Assembly: GCF_002646595.1 (NCBI RefSeq)
Contig: NZ_PDUD01000019.1
Location: forward strand, 1-64,000
Reading direction: 5' to 3'
DNA: 64,000 nt
Source: Flavilitoribacter nigricans DSM 23189 = NBRC 102662
Lineage (GTDB): Bacteria; Bacteroidota; Bacteroidia; Chitinophagales; Saprospiraceae
The position numbers and the translations under genes are program-made. Under the pieces are notes generated by a model. The model ran no database searches. It saw nothing but the letters and a program-made list of their open reading frames with translations, and had not been told where the DNA came from. Position 1 is the first letter of the stretch. Each line of letters begins with the position of its first letter. This document shows, one piece after another, positions 1 through 9,164 of the stretch.

Positions 1-151
1 CAGGGCCCATTACTTTTATTAGAGGCTTAAACCGCTTCTATAACATCCTCGAAGGATATTATTTATTCAGGTAGCAATCTTGTCAAAGAACTTACACAAA
101 ATGTGTGCATACCGTAAGTTTTTGGAAACCTGGAAAGTCTCTCCCCTACTC

Positions 152-2677
152 CTACTTTTCAATGTCGAAACTATATTCCAGATTCTCAATGATCGGAATG
201 CCCTCCGCATCTACGTTTTCCAGCATCACCGTCACATCGATGATCTCCTCGTAATCCTTTTCGGAACTGTCGAAGAGGATGTGGATTTTACCGGTTTCTC
301 CGGGAGCTACCGGTTCGGTAGAATAATCGGTAGTGGTACATTCGCAGGCCGTAATGATCGAGATCTGCAGAGGTACCGTTCCGCGATTGGTGAAGGTGTA
401 ATCGAATTCGCGGGTTTCGCCTTTTTTCACTTTACCCAGCGCCACTTTTCGCTCCGCAAAATCCATGATAGGTACCTGCTTGAGTGATTTGCCGTAGAGC
501 GAAGACATTTCGCTCACTTTAATGGTATCCTGTTGGGGCATGACCGGCAGTGACCGGCGATCGTTCGACGACTTGGTTGTCGGTTTCTTGCGCAGTTCGG
601 TCCGCTTGATGGTAATGCTGGTCGGGCCTTCAATGATCTTGAATTCCGTCCGGCGATTGAGCAGGTGAGCGACTTCCTGCTCTTCTTTGGTCGGCAGGGC
701 ATCGATGTATTCGGGGGTCAGCACTTCTCCTTCGGTGAGGAAGGGATTCATCGTCGCCGCCCGGGCACTTACGGTTTGCCATTTGGTCTCTCCGTAACCC
801 ACGGCTTCGATCCGGCTGCGGGAGATCCCGTTGCGGATCAACCAACGACGGGCGGATTCGGCCCGGGATTGAGAGAGGCGCTGGTTGTAATCATCATCAC
901 CCCGGTAATCCGTATGGGCACTCAGTTCGATGCGCATATCCGGATACTGTTCCATCAAACCCTTCACTACTTCGAGGTCACTTTCCGCTTCCGGCAGAAT
1001 GCGATCACTGTCGAATTCATAGAGAATATTTTCCAGTACGATCGCTTCTTCGATGGTGATGGTGTCGAATTCCGGTTCGGCCGGCGGTACCGGTTTCGCC
1101 TTTAGGAAGAAACGGTGCTCAAAGGTTTTGGATTCTTTCAGCCCGACGGTGTTCAGCCCTACCGAATCGGGATAGTATCCTTCGGCGGTAGCCACCACTT
1201 TGTAGGGAGCTTCCAGCTCCAGACCGTAGTCAAAGCGGTTCCCCTTCTCCTGGGTTTTGGCATCCGTTTCGCCCGGTGTGTCGTTAACCATTTTCACCAG
1301 CTTTACGGTAGCGCCCAGGATCGGTTTCTTTTCCTCGCTGAAAACACCGACGACCAGGTCTGCGTACAGTTGAGCGATGTTGAAGCTGTAAATATCGTCA
1401 CAGCAGGTCTTGCTTTTCAGAGAGCGTCCTTCCGGCCGGTTGGACGTGAAGTAGCCGTTGTAGCCGCTTTCGTCCAGACGGAAGTACATATCGTCCACAC
1501 TGGAGTTGAAACTTTTGCCCATATTCTTGGGCTGGCTCCAGGAAGAACCATCCCAGACGGAATAGAAAATATCGTAACCTCCAAGCCCCGGGTGCCCGTC
1601 CGAACTAAAGTACAGCGTACCGTCGTGGTAGTGGGGGGAGTATTCGTTGCCGATGCTGTTGATCGTCTCGCCCAGGTTGACCGGATCGGAATATTTGCCG
1701 GCACCTTCGTAGGTCGCGTAGTAGATATCGTAGTTGCCGTGTCCGCCTTCCATATTGGATACAAAGAACAGCACTTCTTTACCGAACAGTTCACCGACGG
1801 TGGGATGCAACGCCAGATAATCGCCGTTTACCCCTTCCACTTCGTTGGCGCTCAGCCAGCCGCCGTCACCGTATTCACTCCAGTAGATCTTGGTCTCTCC
1901 GGGTTTGTTACCCTGCAGTTGTACGCGGTTGAAATACATCCGGCGACCGTCTGGAGAAAGGCTCGGGTTGACGGAGTGGAATCCCGGGCGGTTGATCTTT
2001 TCGTCCAGTGCATCGGGTTTGTCCCATTCGTCATCATCTTTAGCCGACTGGTAGATCTTGGCGTAGAAATCATCACCCGCATCCTTGATGATCGTTACTT
2101 CGCGTCTTTCCTCCAAAGCGGCGAAGTAAAGGGTATTTCCGTCCGGTGACATGGTCGGAGAATATTCGGAAGTCGGGGAGTTGACATCCCGGCCGGCACT
2201 CTCGATGGTCACGCCCTGTGGGTTTTCGGGCAGCACCTGCGCCATTTCACAACCGGTCAGCTCATTCTCAACCATTTTTTTCATATCCGGGTCATCCGTC
2301 AGCAGCAGATACTCCTGGAAAGCGAGGATGGCCTCGTCGTATTTGCCCTGCATTTTGAGGGAGCGGGCGAGGTAATAGCGCTCCTCGGGATATTCCGTAT
2401 CCTCCGCACGACGCAGCAGCCGGGTATACCAGCGCTCGGCGCGTCCGTAATCCCGCAGTTCGTAGTTCATTTTGGCAATGATGGGGATCAGGGCTTTATC
2501 TTCGCGCTCTTCGAAGGCTTTTTCGTACCAGTCCAGAGCGTTGTAATAATCTTTCAGATCGACCAGCTCTTCTGCCGTTTCGATCATGGTTTCGTAGGAA
2601 GCTTTGTTCAGGGGTTGTGCGTCCACCTGCAGCAGCGTTCCGATGGTTAGGATGAAAAGCGGTAACAGCCTTTTCAT
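152..2677 (-). CDS. OmpA-family outer membrane protein with TPR, PD40 and C-terminal DUF1573 domain
   Basis: 841 residues from the chosen ATG at 2677, which directly precedes a signal peptide (MKRLLPLFILTIG...VDAQ); a longer frame to 2743 would bury the signal peptide. Order of domains: TPR-like helices (about 20-150), PD40/WD40-like beta-propeller repeats with SPDG motifs (about 170-440), a carboxypeptidase-regulatory-like beta sandwich (about 445-540), an OmpA peptidoglycan-binding domain (about 550-690, with HTDYRGD and the LSQSRAESA helix), and a DUF1573 domain (last 110 residues, with a TACECTT motif). Such OmpA/PD40 proteins anchor type IX secretion or gliding machinery to peptidoglycan (PorE-like). 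It follows the PorP/SprF gene by 131 bp on the same strand, consistent with a joint role. The DUF1573 extension is unusual. Family call firm; exact role inferred. Confidence 0.9.
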   Translation of the reverse strand: MKRLLPLFILTIGTLLQVDAQPLNKASYETMIETAEELVDLKDYYNALDWYEKAFEEREDKALIPIIAKMNYELRDYGRAERWYTRLLRRAEDTEYPEERYYLARSLKMQGKYDEAILAFQEYLLLTDDPDMKKMVENELTGCEMAQVLPENPQGVTIESAGRDVNSPTSEYSPTMSPDGNTLYFAALEERREVTIIKDAGDDFYAKIYQSAKDDDEWDKPDALDEKINRPGFHSVNPSLSPDGRRMYFNRVQLQGNKPGETKIYWSEYGDGGWLSANEVEGVNGDYLALHPTVGELFGKEVLFFVSNMEGGHGNYDIYYATYEGAGKYSDPVNLGETINSIGNEYSPHYHDGTLYFSSDGHPGLGGYDIFYSVWDGSSWSQPKNMGKSFNSSVDDMYFRLDESGYNGYFTSNRPEGRSLKSKTCCDDIYSFNIAQLYADLVVGVFSEEKKPILGATVKLVKMVNDTPGETDAKTQEKGNRFDYGLELEAPYKVVATAEGYYPDSVGLNTVGLKESKTFEHRFFLKAKPVPPAEPEFDTITIEEAIVLENILYEFDSDRILPEAESDLEVVKGLMEQYPDMRIELSAHTDYRGDDDYNQRLSQSRAESARRWLIRNGISRSRIEAVGYGETKWQTVSARAATMNPFLTEGEVLTPEYIDALPTKEEQEVAHLLNRRTEFKIIEGPTSITIKRTELRKKPTTKSSNDRRSLPVMPQQDTIKVSEMSSLYGKSLKQVPIMDFAERKVALGKVKKGETREFDYTFTNRGTVPLQISIITACECTTTDYSTEPVAPGETGKIHILFDSSEKDYEEIIDVTVMLENVDAEGIPIIENLEYSFDIEK

Positions 2678-2808
2678 AATATGTGTTTTAATCGGTTCCC
2701 GGTTCAGGGTTCCGGTTTTCCGGAATTTACCGGGATTATTCATTCAATAAAGGATATGGAGCTATCAAGTATAACGAAATTTAGGCAGTTATAATGCTTA
2801 AAAAACCG

Positions 2809-3900
2809 TTAAAACTGCGGGCAGAAGATGGCCGGCTTCACGTTCGGTTTTTTGTAAACCTTGATGATGTAGTAAGCCGCGATCTCAAAGGCTCCGTTAT
2901 AGTCGTTGATCCGGTGGCGATCCGAAAGGGTGATATCGTAACTCAAAGCCGCCCGCAGATCTTTATAATCCAGCCCTAACAGGATCTTGCCGGCATCGCC
3001 TACACGGTAACCCAGACCGAAGTTGGCCTTGGCGTCCGGATTGATCCGGTAACCGCCCCAGGCCTGGATCCCGATCTCGGACTGCCCGGCAGTGGTCTGG
3101 AAAAGGAAGGTCGGTTCAAAGCTGAATACTTCCGTCAGCTGGGTCAGCAGGCGTCCGTGCGCCACGATCTTGCGCGGACGATCGCTGCGGGTAACCGGAT
3201 CGGTGGGTCCGCCCCCGGTATTGCCTCCGCCCCCTCTGAAGGAATAGTTGGGAGCAGTGATGTGCCCCATGGAAAGCCCCAGCTCCAGACGGGTCTGGTC
3301 GTTGATGGTGGAACGCAGCATCAAACCCGCGTTGATATCGCTGAAAGAGGTCTCTACATCGTCCGGATTGTTGTTGTTATTACCGTTGGGAGAAGCCAGC
3401 GGGTCGGTAGTGCTGGGGTTGCCCAGGCCGCCGAAAGCTTCGTCGAAGGTATCGGACAGGATCGCCTGGCTGGCGTCAAACCGGCGGGAGACGCTCCCCC
3501 ACTGTACGCCCAGGGTCAGTACCGTATTGCGGTTCTTATCCACGGCAAAGTGGTAACTTCCCGAAAGGCCGGATATATTGGTGCGCAGCCGGGTGGTACC
3601 GGCATTATCGCTGTAGACCATGAATCCGGCGCCGATCCAGTCCTGTTTACGGAATCCCTGGATCACCGGCGCGTCGACGTAAAAACTCGGTGAGTAATAT
3701 CCTCTGACATCCGTAATACCAAAATCCTGTGCCCGGTAGATACCGCCGATCCGGGCCGTGCCCTCAAACGCACCGGTCAGCGCCGGGTTGAGCGATAAGG
3801 GAGACATATTAAAAAGAGAGTTGTGAATATCCTGAGCAGCCAGGCTGCCACTGAGTAAAAGCGCGCCGAGAATAATGCGTAAAGGTTTTGGTATTTTCAT
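2809..3900 (-). CDS. PorP/SprF family type IX secretion system membrane protein
   Basis: 363 residues with a signal peptide ending near SLAAQ. The start of the mature protein (NMSPLSLNPALTGAFEGTAR) is the hallmark of the PorP/SprF family, followed by alternating beta strands of an outer-membrane barrel and a terminal F. PorP/SprF proteins sit in the outer membrane and serve the type IX secretion or gliding apparatus, often helping attach a particular large secreted adhesin. The usual large adhesin gene upstream is not seen here, as the 514 bp upstream hold no gene. Probably co-transcribed with the downstream OmpA-DUF1573 gene. A Gly/Asn-rich loop (PNGNNNNNPDD) lies near residue 170. Confidence 0.9.
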   Translation of the reverse strand: MKIPKPLRIILGALLLSGSLAAQDIHNSLFNMSPLSLNPALTGAFEGTARIGGIYRAQDFGITDVRGYYSPSFYVDAPVIQGFRKQDWIGAGFMVYSDNAGTTRLRTNISGLSGSYHFAVDKNRNTVLTLGVQWGSVSRRFDASQAILSDTFDEAFGGLGNPSTTDPLASPNGNNNNNPDDVETSFSDINAGLMLRSTINDQTRLELGLSMGHITAPNYSFRGGGGNTGGGPTDPVTRSDRPRKIVAHGRLLTQLTEVFSFEPTFLFQTTAGQSEIGIQAWGGYRINPDAKANFGLGYRVGDAGKILLGLDYKDLRAALSYDITLSDRHRINDYNGAFEIAAYYIIKVYKKPNVKPAIFCPQF

Positions 3901-4414
3901 AGACTGGTCCTTTCTTTAGGGCGAAAGATAATTTTTTTTGTACAAAGATGCCGCAAGTTAACTTTTAAACTATCGGACTCCAAACCAGCAAATCTATTAT
4001 TTTCTTAATTACCCGACAAATCTTGATCTAAACCTACTGGCTATCGACAGGCGAAGACCGCACGGCCTGACTTTATAAATACTAACGGAAAAGACCGAAA
4101 GTTTTATTGAACCCGTTGGGGTGAAACTGGATTTATAGGTAAGATTTCCGCTAAACCCCGCTTGCGGACCGGCCAAAATGATCCGATGGTCAACGCCGGA
4201 TCGCCCGTCGTCGACCGAGTACCCGGCCTGGGTGCCCGAAACCGCAATAAAATATTATCTTAGCCAATACAGCCAACACTATTGTGACCAGCTATCTTAC
4301 GCCAGTCCATGTACAGGACTGTTTTAAAACCGCTCAACCGGTGGCAGCCTTCGTTTTCCCGGTAGTTCAGGTGCTAATGCAGTCTCTTAGCGTATACTTT
4401 AAGACATCCGATAA
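3901..4414. other. Intergenic region between divergent genes, no gene seen
   Basis: 514 bp between the divergent PorP/SprF gene and the ATPase gene. No reading frame with a recognisable product or codon bias was seen on either strand. An A/T-rich stretch near 3930-3945 sits upstream of the minus-strand gene and probably belongs to its promoter. Confidence 0.5.
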
Positions 4415-6823
4415 ATGACCGAAATCTCTCAAGAAAACCGCAAAGACATTGCCCCCCAGCTCGATGAGGTGCTGCAAAACGGTATTCCCGAATGGCAGAT
4501 CGACGCAGCGGATGCCGCATTTCTGGAACAAATGGCCCGGCAGGGGCACCAGATAGTCGAAGCCTTTGTTCGCTTCGGGAATCACTATTACGAATTGTGG
4601 GAACAAAAAAAAGCGCCGTCCATCACCGCCCGTCAGCAGGCCTTTTTCGCCACCTATTTCTGGCCGGAAGGCGCCAAGGGATTTTTGATCCTCTGGCGGG
4701 ATGTGTTGTTTGAATTACAAAAGGCCTTTATTCTCCATCAGGTCAGGGCCATTCCCAAAGAAGAAGTGATCGAATTGTACGAGGCCTCGCAGGATACGGT
4801 CCGGCAGGCCGCATCCGAGTTATCGGGTTTGCTGGACAAACGCCTGCAGGACGCCCGCAAACAGAAAGGCGGCGTAGAAAAGATCCTCCGGGAATTGAAA
4901 TTACAGCAAAATCCCTGGCCGGTCTACCGGGATCAGTTGCAGGAAATACTCAGCCAACTGGACCAGCTGGTGGATTCCTTCCGGGAACTCAGCGAAACCG
5001 CCGAGGCCTTTCAGGTGATCCGGGAAGCGCTTTTTGAAACGGTAGCGGCCTGCCAGGAAGAACTGGTCCAGCACCGCAAGATCGCCCAGCAGGCCATCGA
5101 TTCCATCCTGCACAACGGCGAGGTGAAACCGGGAAAGATCGCCAACCAGCTCGAAGAAAAAGAGGCCGACATTCAACTGGCCAATCACCTTTCCGAATTT
5201 TCGGCCATCGCAGAAAAAAAGCTGGCCTCTCTCCAGGAAAAGATCCAGGTGCCCGTAGATACGGAAGGCGGACTGATCCTGTACAAGGAGATCAATTTCC
5301 AGCGCAGTACGCGGCAATGGATGGATTCGGAAGTCCTGCCTCTGCTCTACGAGATCTGGGAGATCACCGAACTGAATACCAACGGGCTGAAAATGTCCCT
5401 GCTCAATATCCGCAACCGGGCGCTGCTACTGGCTTCCGACGGTGCGGAAAGCAAAAATATTGAATTCGACCGGAAAGACCTCGTCTATCCGATGCAGTCG
5501 TTTATCCGCAAATCCGACGCCACCGAGCAGGATATGCTGCGCCTGAAGGAAATGGTGCAGGCCCGGATGAAGGACAGCTTCAGCCTGAGCCGCATTTACC
5601 ACCATAGCGATAGTTTTCTGCCGGTACCGCTGCAGTCGACCATCAATAAACTGCGCGTGAACCAGAACGCGCTGGTCAGCCGCCTGCAGGAATGGACCGT
5701 CAACCAGAGTAAGGCCTTTAGCCGCTTCCGGAAAACGGTGGAGATCGAAGAATCCCTCTCCGTATCCGAAAAGGTAGTGCGTTATCTGCAAAGCAGGAAC
5801 TGGGAAACCACCAATACCCACTACAACAGCCTATTCCTGACCAAGGGATACATCGGCGAATCTTTCTGGGTCGGCCGACAGGATGAACTCAATCATCTGG
5901 AGCGGCTCATTCAGGACTGGCGCAACGGTTACCGGGGCGCGGTAGCCCTTACCGGTCAGCGTTTGTCCGGCAAGTCGCTGATGGGCGAACTGGTCAGCAA
6001 CCGGTATTTTCCGCAACGGACGATCCGGTTGGCTCCGCAGTCGAGCATTACGGTGCAGGGACGACGCATGAGTACCACCTACGATCTGGAAGAAGCCCTG
6101 AGCTTTATCCGGAAACACACCCTGAATACGCCTTACCTCATCTGGATCGATGATCTGGAACTGTGGCGGGACCACAATATCTCCCTCGGCAAAAACGTCA
6201 GCGCCCTCCGGCGGTATATCGACGATTACGGAAACCACCTGTTCTTTCTGGTGGCTATGGGCAACAGTCTGCGTCACCAACTGGAACGCTTTTTCGACAT
6301 CATGAAGGTCTTCCAGGCGGAGATCAACCTGGACCGGATGCCCCTGCAGGATGTGCGGGACGCGATCATGATCCGCCACGGCGCTACGCACAAGGAGTTG
6401 CTCGATAGCAAGGAACGTGAAGTGCACCCGCAGCAATTCCAGCAAATGACGGCCAAGGTACACAAGGCGGCCAACGGCAATATCGGCGAAGCGCTGAACA
6501 TCTGGGCCTTTTCCACCCACGCCATCGACGAAGACCGGGTGATGCATCACCTGAAGAACCTCTACGAGCTGCCCGATGTGATCAGTCAGGAAAGTGCACT
6601 CCTGCTATCGAGTGTGGTGCTGGCCAAAAAGACCAACGAGTACCGCCTGCGCAAACTCTTCGGTCCGGCCTTCTCCGATAAATACCGGGGCGTATTGCAG
6701 CGACTGATCAGTATTGGTCTGCTGCGTCGTGCTGCCGACGGCTGGCTGGAGATCACTGAATCCGCGGCCAATGACCTGGGTCGTATTCTCGAAAAGAAAA
6801 ATTATCTGAAATTCCACCGGTAG
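4415..6823 (+). CDS. Large P-loop ATPase (AAA+/STAND-like) with long helical N-terminus
   Basis: 802 residues, no signal peptide or membrane segment, so cytoplasmic. Residues 1-480 are charged and helical with coiled-coil character (for example QEELVQHRKIAQQAIDSI). A P-loop domain starts with a GRQDEL box near 487, has a Walker A motif GQRLSGKS at 514-521 (Lys520) and a Walker B motif YLIWIDD ending at Asp579-Asp580, then a sensor-like strand (HLFFLVAMGNS) and a C-terminal winged-helix-like region (about 700-800). The layout resembles Orc1/Cdc6- or STAND-like ATPases, but I recognise no named family. It is followed after 3 bp by an MscS-like membrane protein and then an antiporter, which suggests a membrane-linked or ion-related job. 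Function unknown. Confidence 0.75.
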   Translation: MTEISQENRKDIAPQLDEVLQNGIPEWQIDAADAAFLEQMARQGHQIVEAFVRFGNHYYELWEQKKAPSITARQQAFFATYFWPEGAKGFLILWRDVLFELQKAFILHQVRAIPKEEVIELYEASQDTVRQAASELSGLLDKRLQDARKQKGGVEKILRELKLQQNPWPVYRDQLQEILSQLDQLVDSFRELSETAEAFQVIREALFETVAACQEELVQHRKIAQQAIDSILHNGEVKPGKIANQLEEKEADIQLANHLSEFSAIAEKKLASLQEKIQVPVDTEGGLILYKEINFQRSTRQWMDSEVLPLLYEIWEITELNTNGLKMSLLNIRNRALLLASDGAESKNIEFDRKDLVYPMQSFIRKSDATEQDMLRLKEMVQARMKDSFSLSRIYHHSDSFLPVPLQSTINKLRVNQNALVSRLQEWTVNQSKAFSRFRKTVEIEESLSVSEKVVRYLQSRNWETTNTHYNSLFLTKGYIGESFWVGRQDELNHLERLIQDWRNGYRGAVALTGQRLSGKSLMGELVSNRYFPQRTIRLAPQSSITVQGRRMSTTYDLEEALSFIRKHTLNTPYLIWIDDLELWRDHNISLGKNVSALRRYIDDYGNHLFFLVAMGNSLRHQLERFFDIMKVFQAEINLDRMPLQDVRDAIMIRHGATHKELLDSKEREVHPQQFQQMTAKVHKAANGNIGEALNIWAFSTHAIDEDRVMHHLKNLYELPDVISQESALLLSSVVLAKKTNEYRLRKLFGPAFSDKYRGVLQRLISIGLLRRAADGWLEITESAANDLGRILEKKNYLKFHR

Positions 6824-6826
6824 ATT

Positions 6827-7558
6827 ATGGAAGATATCTTATCCGTTCAATTTAGCTGGGGCTACTTGTTGAGCAGCATCGTACTGTTGCTCGGCCTGTT
6901 CTTTGCCCTGCAGTTTATCGATCGGTTGCTGACCCGCGTCGTGGTGATGGGGAGTTGGATGCAACCGGTCCACCGGGTGATCCGGTTCCTCATTCTGGTT
7001 TTCGAACCCCTGGCGGTGATCTGGGTGGGCGGCATTTTTGTGCTGATCAATCCGGTATTTCACGGCTTATTGCTGGCCCTGCTCTTTCTGAGTGGCTTCA
7101 CCCACTTACGCAACTACATTGCCGGCCGGGTCATTCAGATGGATCATCACATCGAGCGGGGTGCGCGGCTGCGCGCCGGCCAGGTGGAAGGCGTCGTTCT
7201 GGAGATCAGCCGACTGGGCGTAGAGTTACAGACCAAGGAAGGCTTGTATAAATTGTCCTACGGTAAGCTGCTGGATAGCGGTTATACCGTGATCGCCGGC
7301 GATGAGATCGGAGGATTTTACCACCTGCAGATCCGCCCGAAGGATAAGGATAGTAAAGTCCGCCATCTGCAACACCTGCAACACCTCTTTGTGACCACGC
7401 CCTATCTGGACTGGAGCCACAAGCCGGAGATCACCGCTCACGACGAGCGGGATCAGCAACTGGAAGCCCGGGTGCTGGTGCGGGAAGAAAACCATCTGCA
7501 CGATCTCATGGCCCTCATCCGGGAATGGGGCTACGAATGTCATTTAAACGAAGCATAG
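6827..7558 (+). CDS. MscS-like small membrane protein
   Basis: 243 residues. Two or three hydrophobic helices occupy about 12-110 (SSIVLLLGLFFALQFIDRLL; FLILVFEPLAVIWVGGIFVL; GLLLALLFLSGF). They are followed by an MscS-type beta domain: RLRAGQVEGVVLEISRLGVE and a KLSYGKLLDSG segment matching the family pattern of a pore-exit barrel with an N/S-K-L loop. The C-terminal 90 residues are soluble. MscS proteins are mechanosensitive channels of the inner membrane; this one is shorter than usual and may be a channel-like or regulatory relative. It starts 3 bp after the ATPase stop codon, so translational coupling is likely. Start at 6827 is the only sensible one. Confidence 0.75.
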   Translation: MEDILSVQFSWGYLLSSIVLLLGLFFALQFIDRLLTRVVVMGSWMQPVHRVIRFLILVFEPLAVIWVGGIFVLINPVFHGLLLALLFLSGFTHLRNYIAGRVIQMDHHIERGARLRAGQVEGVVLEISRLGVELQTKEGLYKLSYGKLLDSGYTVIAGDEIGGFYHLQIRPKDKDSKVRHLQHLQHLFVTTPYLDWSHKPEITAHDERDQQLEARVLVREENHLHDLMALIREWGYECHLNEA

Positions 7559-7630
7559 CCACCGGGAACCGGCCGAAAGCGTAGGCATACCCTACTCGGC
7601 AACGGATCCCGCGCCATAAAACACACTCAA

Positions 7631-8917
7631 ATGGATTTTTTAACTTCTTACAATCTAATTATCGAGGCTTCGGTCATCATCATCCTTTCCTTCTTCTTCG
7701 GGGAGGTATCAAGGAAGACCAACATTCCCTCGGTACTCATGCTGATCTTACTGGGGATCGGACTAAAATTCGTGCTGGATGCCGTTGGCGGCGGCGATCT
7801 GAACTTCGATCCCATCCTGGAGGTACTGGGGATCATCGGGCTGATCATGATCGTACTGGAAGCCGCACTGGAACTGAAACTGCGCAAGGATAAATACCTG
7901 CCCATTGCCAAGGCCCTCGGTATCGCGCTGATCGGGCTCATTGGGTCCACCTGGATCGCGGCGCTCATTCTGCAGGAGTTCATTCCCGGCATGGATACCA
8001 AAACGGCCTGGTTGTACGCCACGCCACTCTCGATCCTGTCCAGTGCCATCATCATTCCCAGTGTGAGCGGACTGACGGAAGTGAAAAAGGAATTCCATAT
8101 TTACGAAAGTACTTTTTCGGACATTCTCGGGATCATGCTGTTCTACTTCCTGACCGGACAGATCGATGCCGCCGAACACAGCAGCGGCCTGGCCGGCTTT
8201 GCGGGTAATCTGGTACTGACCCTGGTGATCTCCTTCATTGCCAGTTACCTCATCATTCTGGTGTTTCAGAATATCCGGAGCCACGTGAAGCTCTTTCTCC
8301 TGATCGCCGTACTGCTCCTGCTCTATTCAGTAGGAAAGCAGATGCACCTGTCCTCACTGATCATCATCCTGATCTTCGGGCTGCTGATCGCCAATATGCA
8401 GTTGTTCTTCCGGGGGCCGCTGAGTAAATGGCTCAATCTGGAAAAGGCCAAGGGCATCTACGAGGGGCTGCACGTCATTACCATGGAGACCGCCTTTGTC
8501 GTCCGGACTTTCTTCTTTGTGATCTTCGGTCTGACCATTTCCCTCGCTTCACTGGCGAGCCTAAACGTCGCGCTGGTCAGCGGACTCATTATTCTGTCCA
8601 TTTACCTGATCCGGTTCATCATCCTACGGATTTTTGTCGGGGCGGATATCGTTCCGCAACTCTACATTGCGCCCCGGGGCCTGATCACCATTCTGTTGTT
8701 CAATGCCATTCCGACGGAAGTGCGGGTGGAAGGTTTCGAGGCGGGTATCCTGCTGTTCATCATTATTGCCACCAGTCTGATCATGACCTTTGCCATGATC
8801 TACGACAAAAGGCGCACCAGCCGGGCGGTCAAAAAGGCCCAGGATAATCCGGTGGGTTACGTGCGATGGAAAGCGCCGAGCATCAGCGTTGGCCCGGAGG
8901 AGAAAGAGACGCATTGA
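7631..8917 (+). CDS. Cation:proton antiporter (CPA family)
   Basis: 428 residues made mostly of about 12 membrane helices. The first helix, the VSRKTNIPSVLMLILLGIGL segment, the LEAALELKLRK loop and an ESTFSDILGI motif (an acidic membrane helix typical of Na+/H+ or K+/H+ exchange) place it among cation:proton antiporters of the CPA superfamily. It lacks the cytoplasmic TrkA/RCK nucleotide-binding domain found in KefB/KefC types, ending shortly after the last helix. It lies 72 bp after the MscS-like gene on the same strand and may belong to the same transcript. Ion specificity cannot be read from the sequence. Confidence 0.85.
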   Translation: MDFLTSYNLIIEASVIIILSFFFGEVSRKTNIPSVLMLILLGIGLKFVLDAVGGGDLNFDPILEVLGIIGLIMIVLEAALELKLRKDKYLPIAKALGIALIGLIGSTWIAALILQEFIPGMDTKTAWLYATPLSILSSAIIIPSVSGLTEVKKEFHIYESTFSDILGIMLFYFLTGQIDAAEHSSGLAGFAGNLVLTLVISFIASYLIILVFQNIRSHVKLFLLIAVLLLLYSVGKQMHLSSLIIILIFGLLIANMQLFFRGPLSKWLNLEKAKGIYEGLHVITMETAFVVRTFFFVIFGLTISLASLASLNVALVSGLIILSIYLIRFIILRIFVGADIVPQLYIAPRGLITILLFNAIPTEVRVEGFEAGILLFIIIATSLIMTFAMIYDKRRTSRAVKKAQDNPVGYVRWKAPSISVGPEEKETH

Positions 8918-8941
8918 TCACTTCCCAATCGGCTAAAATGG

Positions 8942-9151
8942 GACAAATGGTTTGCTTAAAGTGTATCGCTTAGAGACTGTTTGAAAACTTCTGCTGTCGG
9001 AGAAAAACCCGGATTTTGCCGTCAATTGAAAGCTATTTTTCACTGCATAGCCCAGCTACGGAGTTAAAAATAGGTGCAAAATGGCGGTAAAAGCCGCGTT
9101 TTGTAACCCAGTGAGAGGTTTTCAAACAGTCTCTTCGGCAAACCATTTGTC
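8942..9151. repeat. Nested large palindrome between convergent genes (MITE-like)
   Basis: Outer arms GACAAATGGTTTGC (8942-8955) and GCAAACCATTTGTC (9138-9151) are perfect inverse complements. Inside them lies an element with 17-bp perfect ends AGAGACTGTTTGAAAAC (8972-8988) and its complement (9118-9134). Its two halves stay roughly complementary through to a centre near 9050 (CTATTTTTCACTGCATAG against CTACGGAGTTAAAAATAG). The whole would fold into one long imperfect hairpin between the antiporter and ribokinase genes, which converge here. I read the outer arms as a possible terminator hairpin and the inner 163 bp as a palindromic insertion; that reading is inference. Confidence 0.75.
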
Positions 9152-9164
9152 TTTCCGCCCTACC

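Noticed and set aside
1-151. Possible gene at the left edge
   Set aside because: No frame with support on either strand; a plus-strand frame from 80 is antisense to the OmpA gene.
4415-8917. Reading the ATPase-MscS-antiporter set as a phage-defence system
   Set aside because: No nuclease, toxin or known defence effector domain is visible, so an ion or membrane role is at least as likely.
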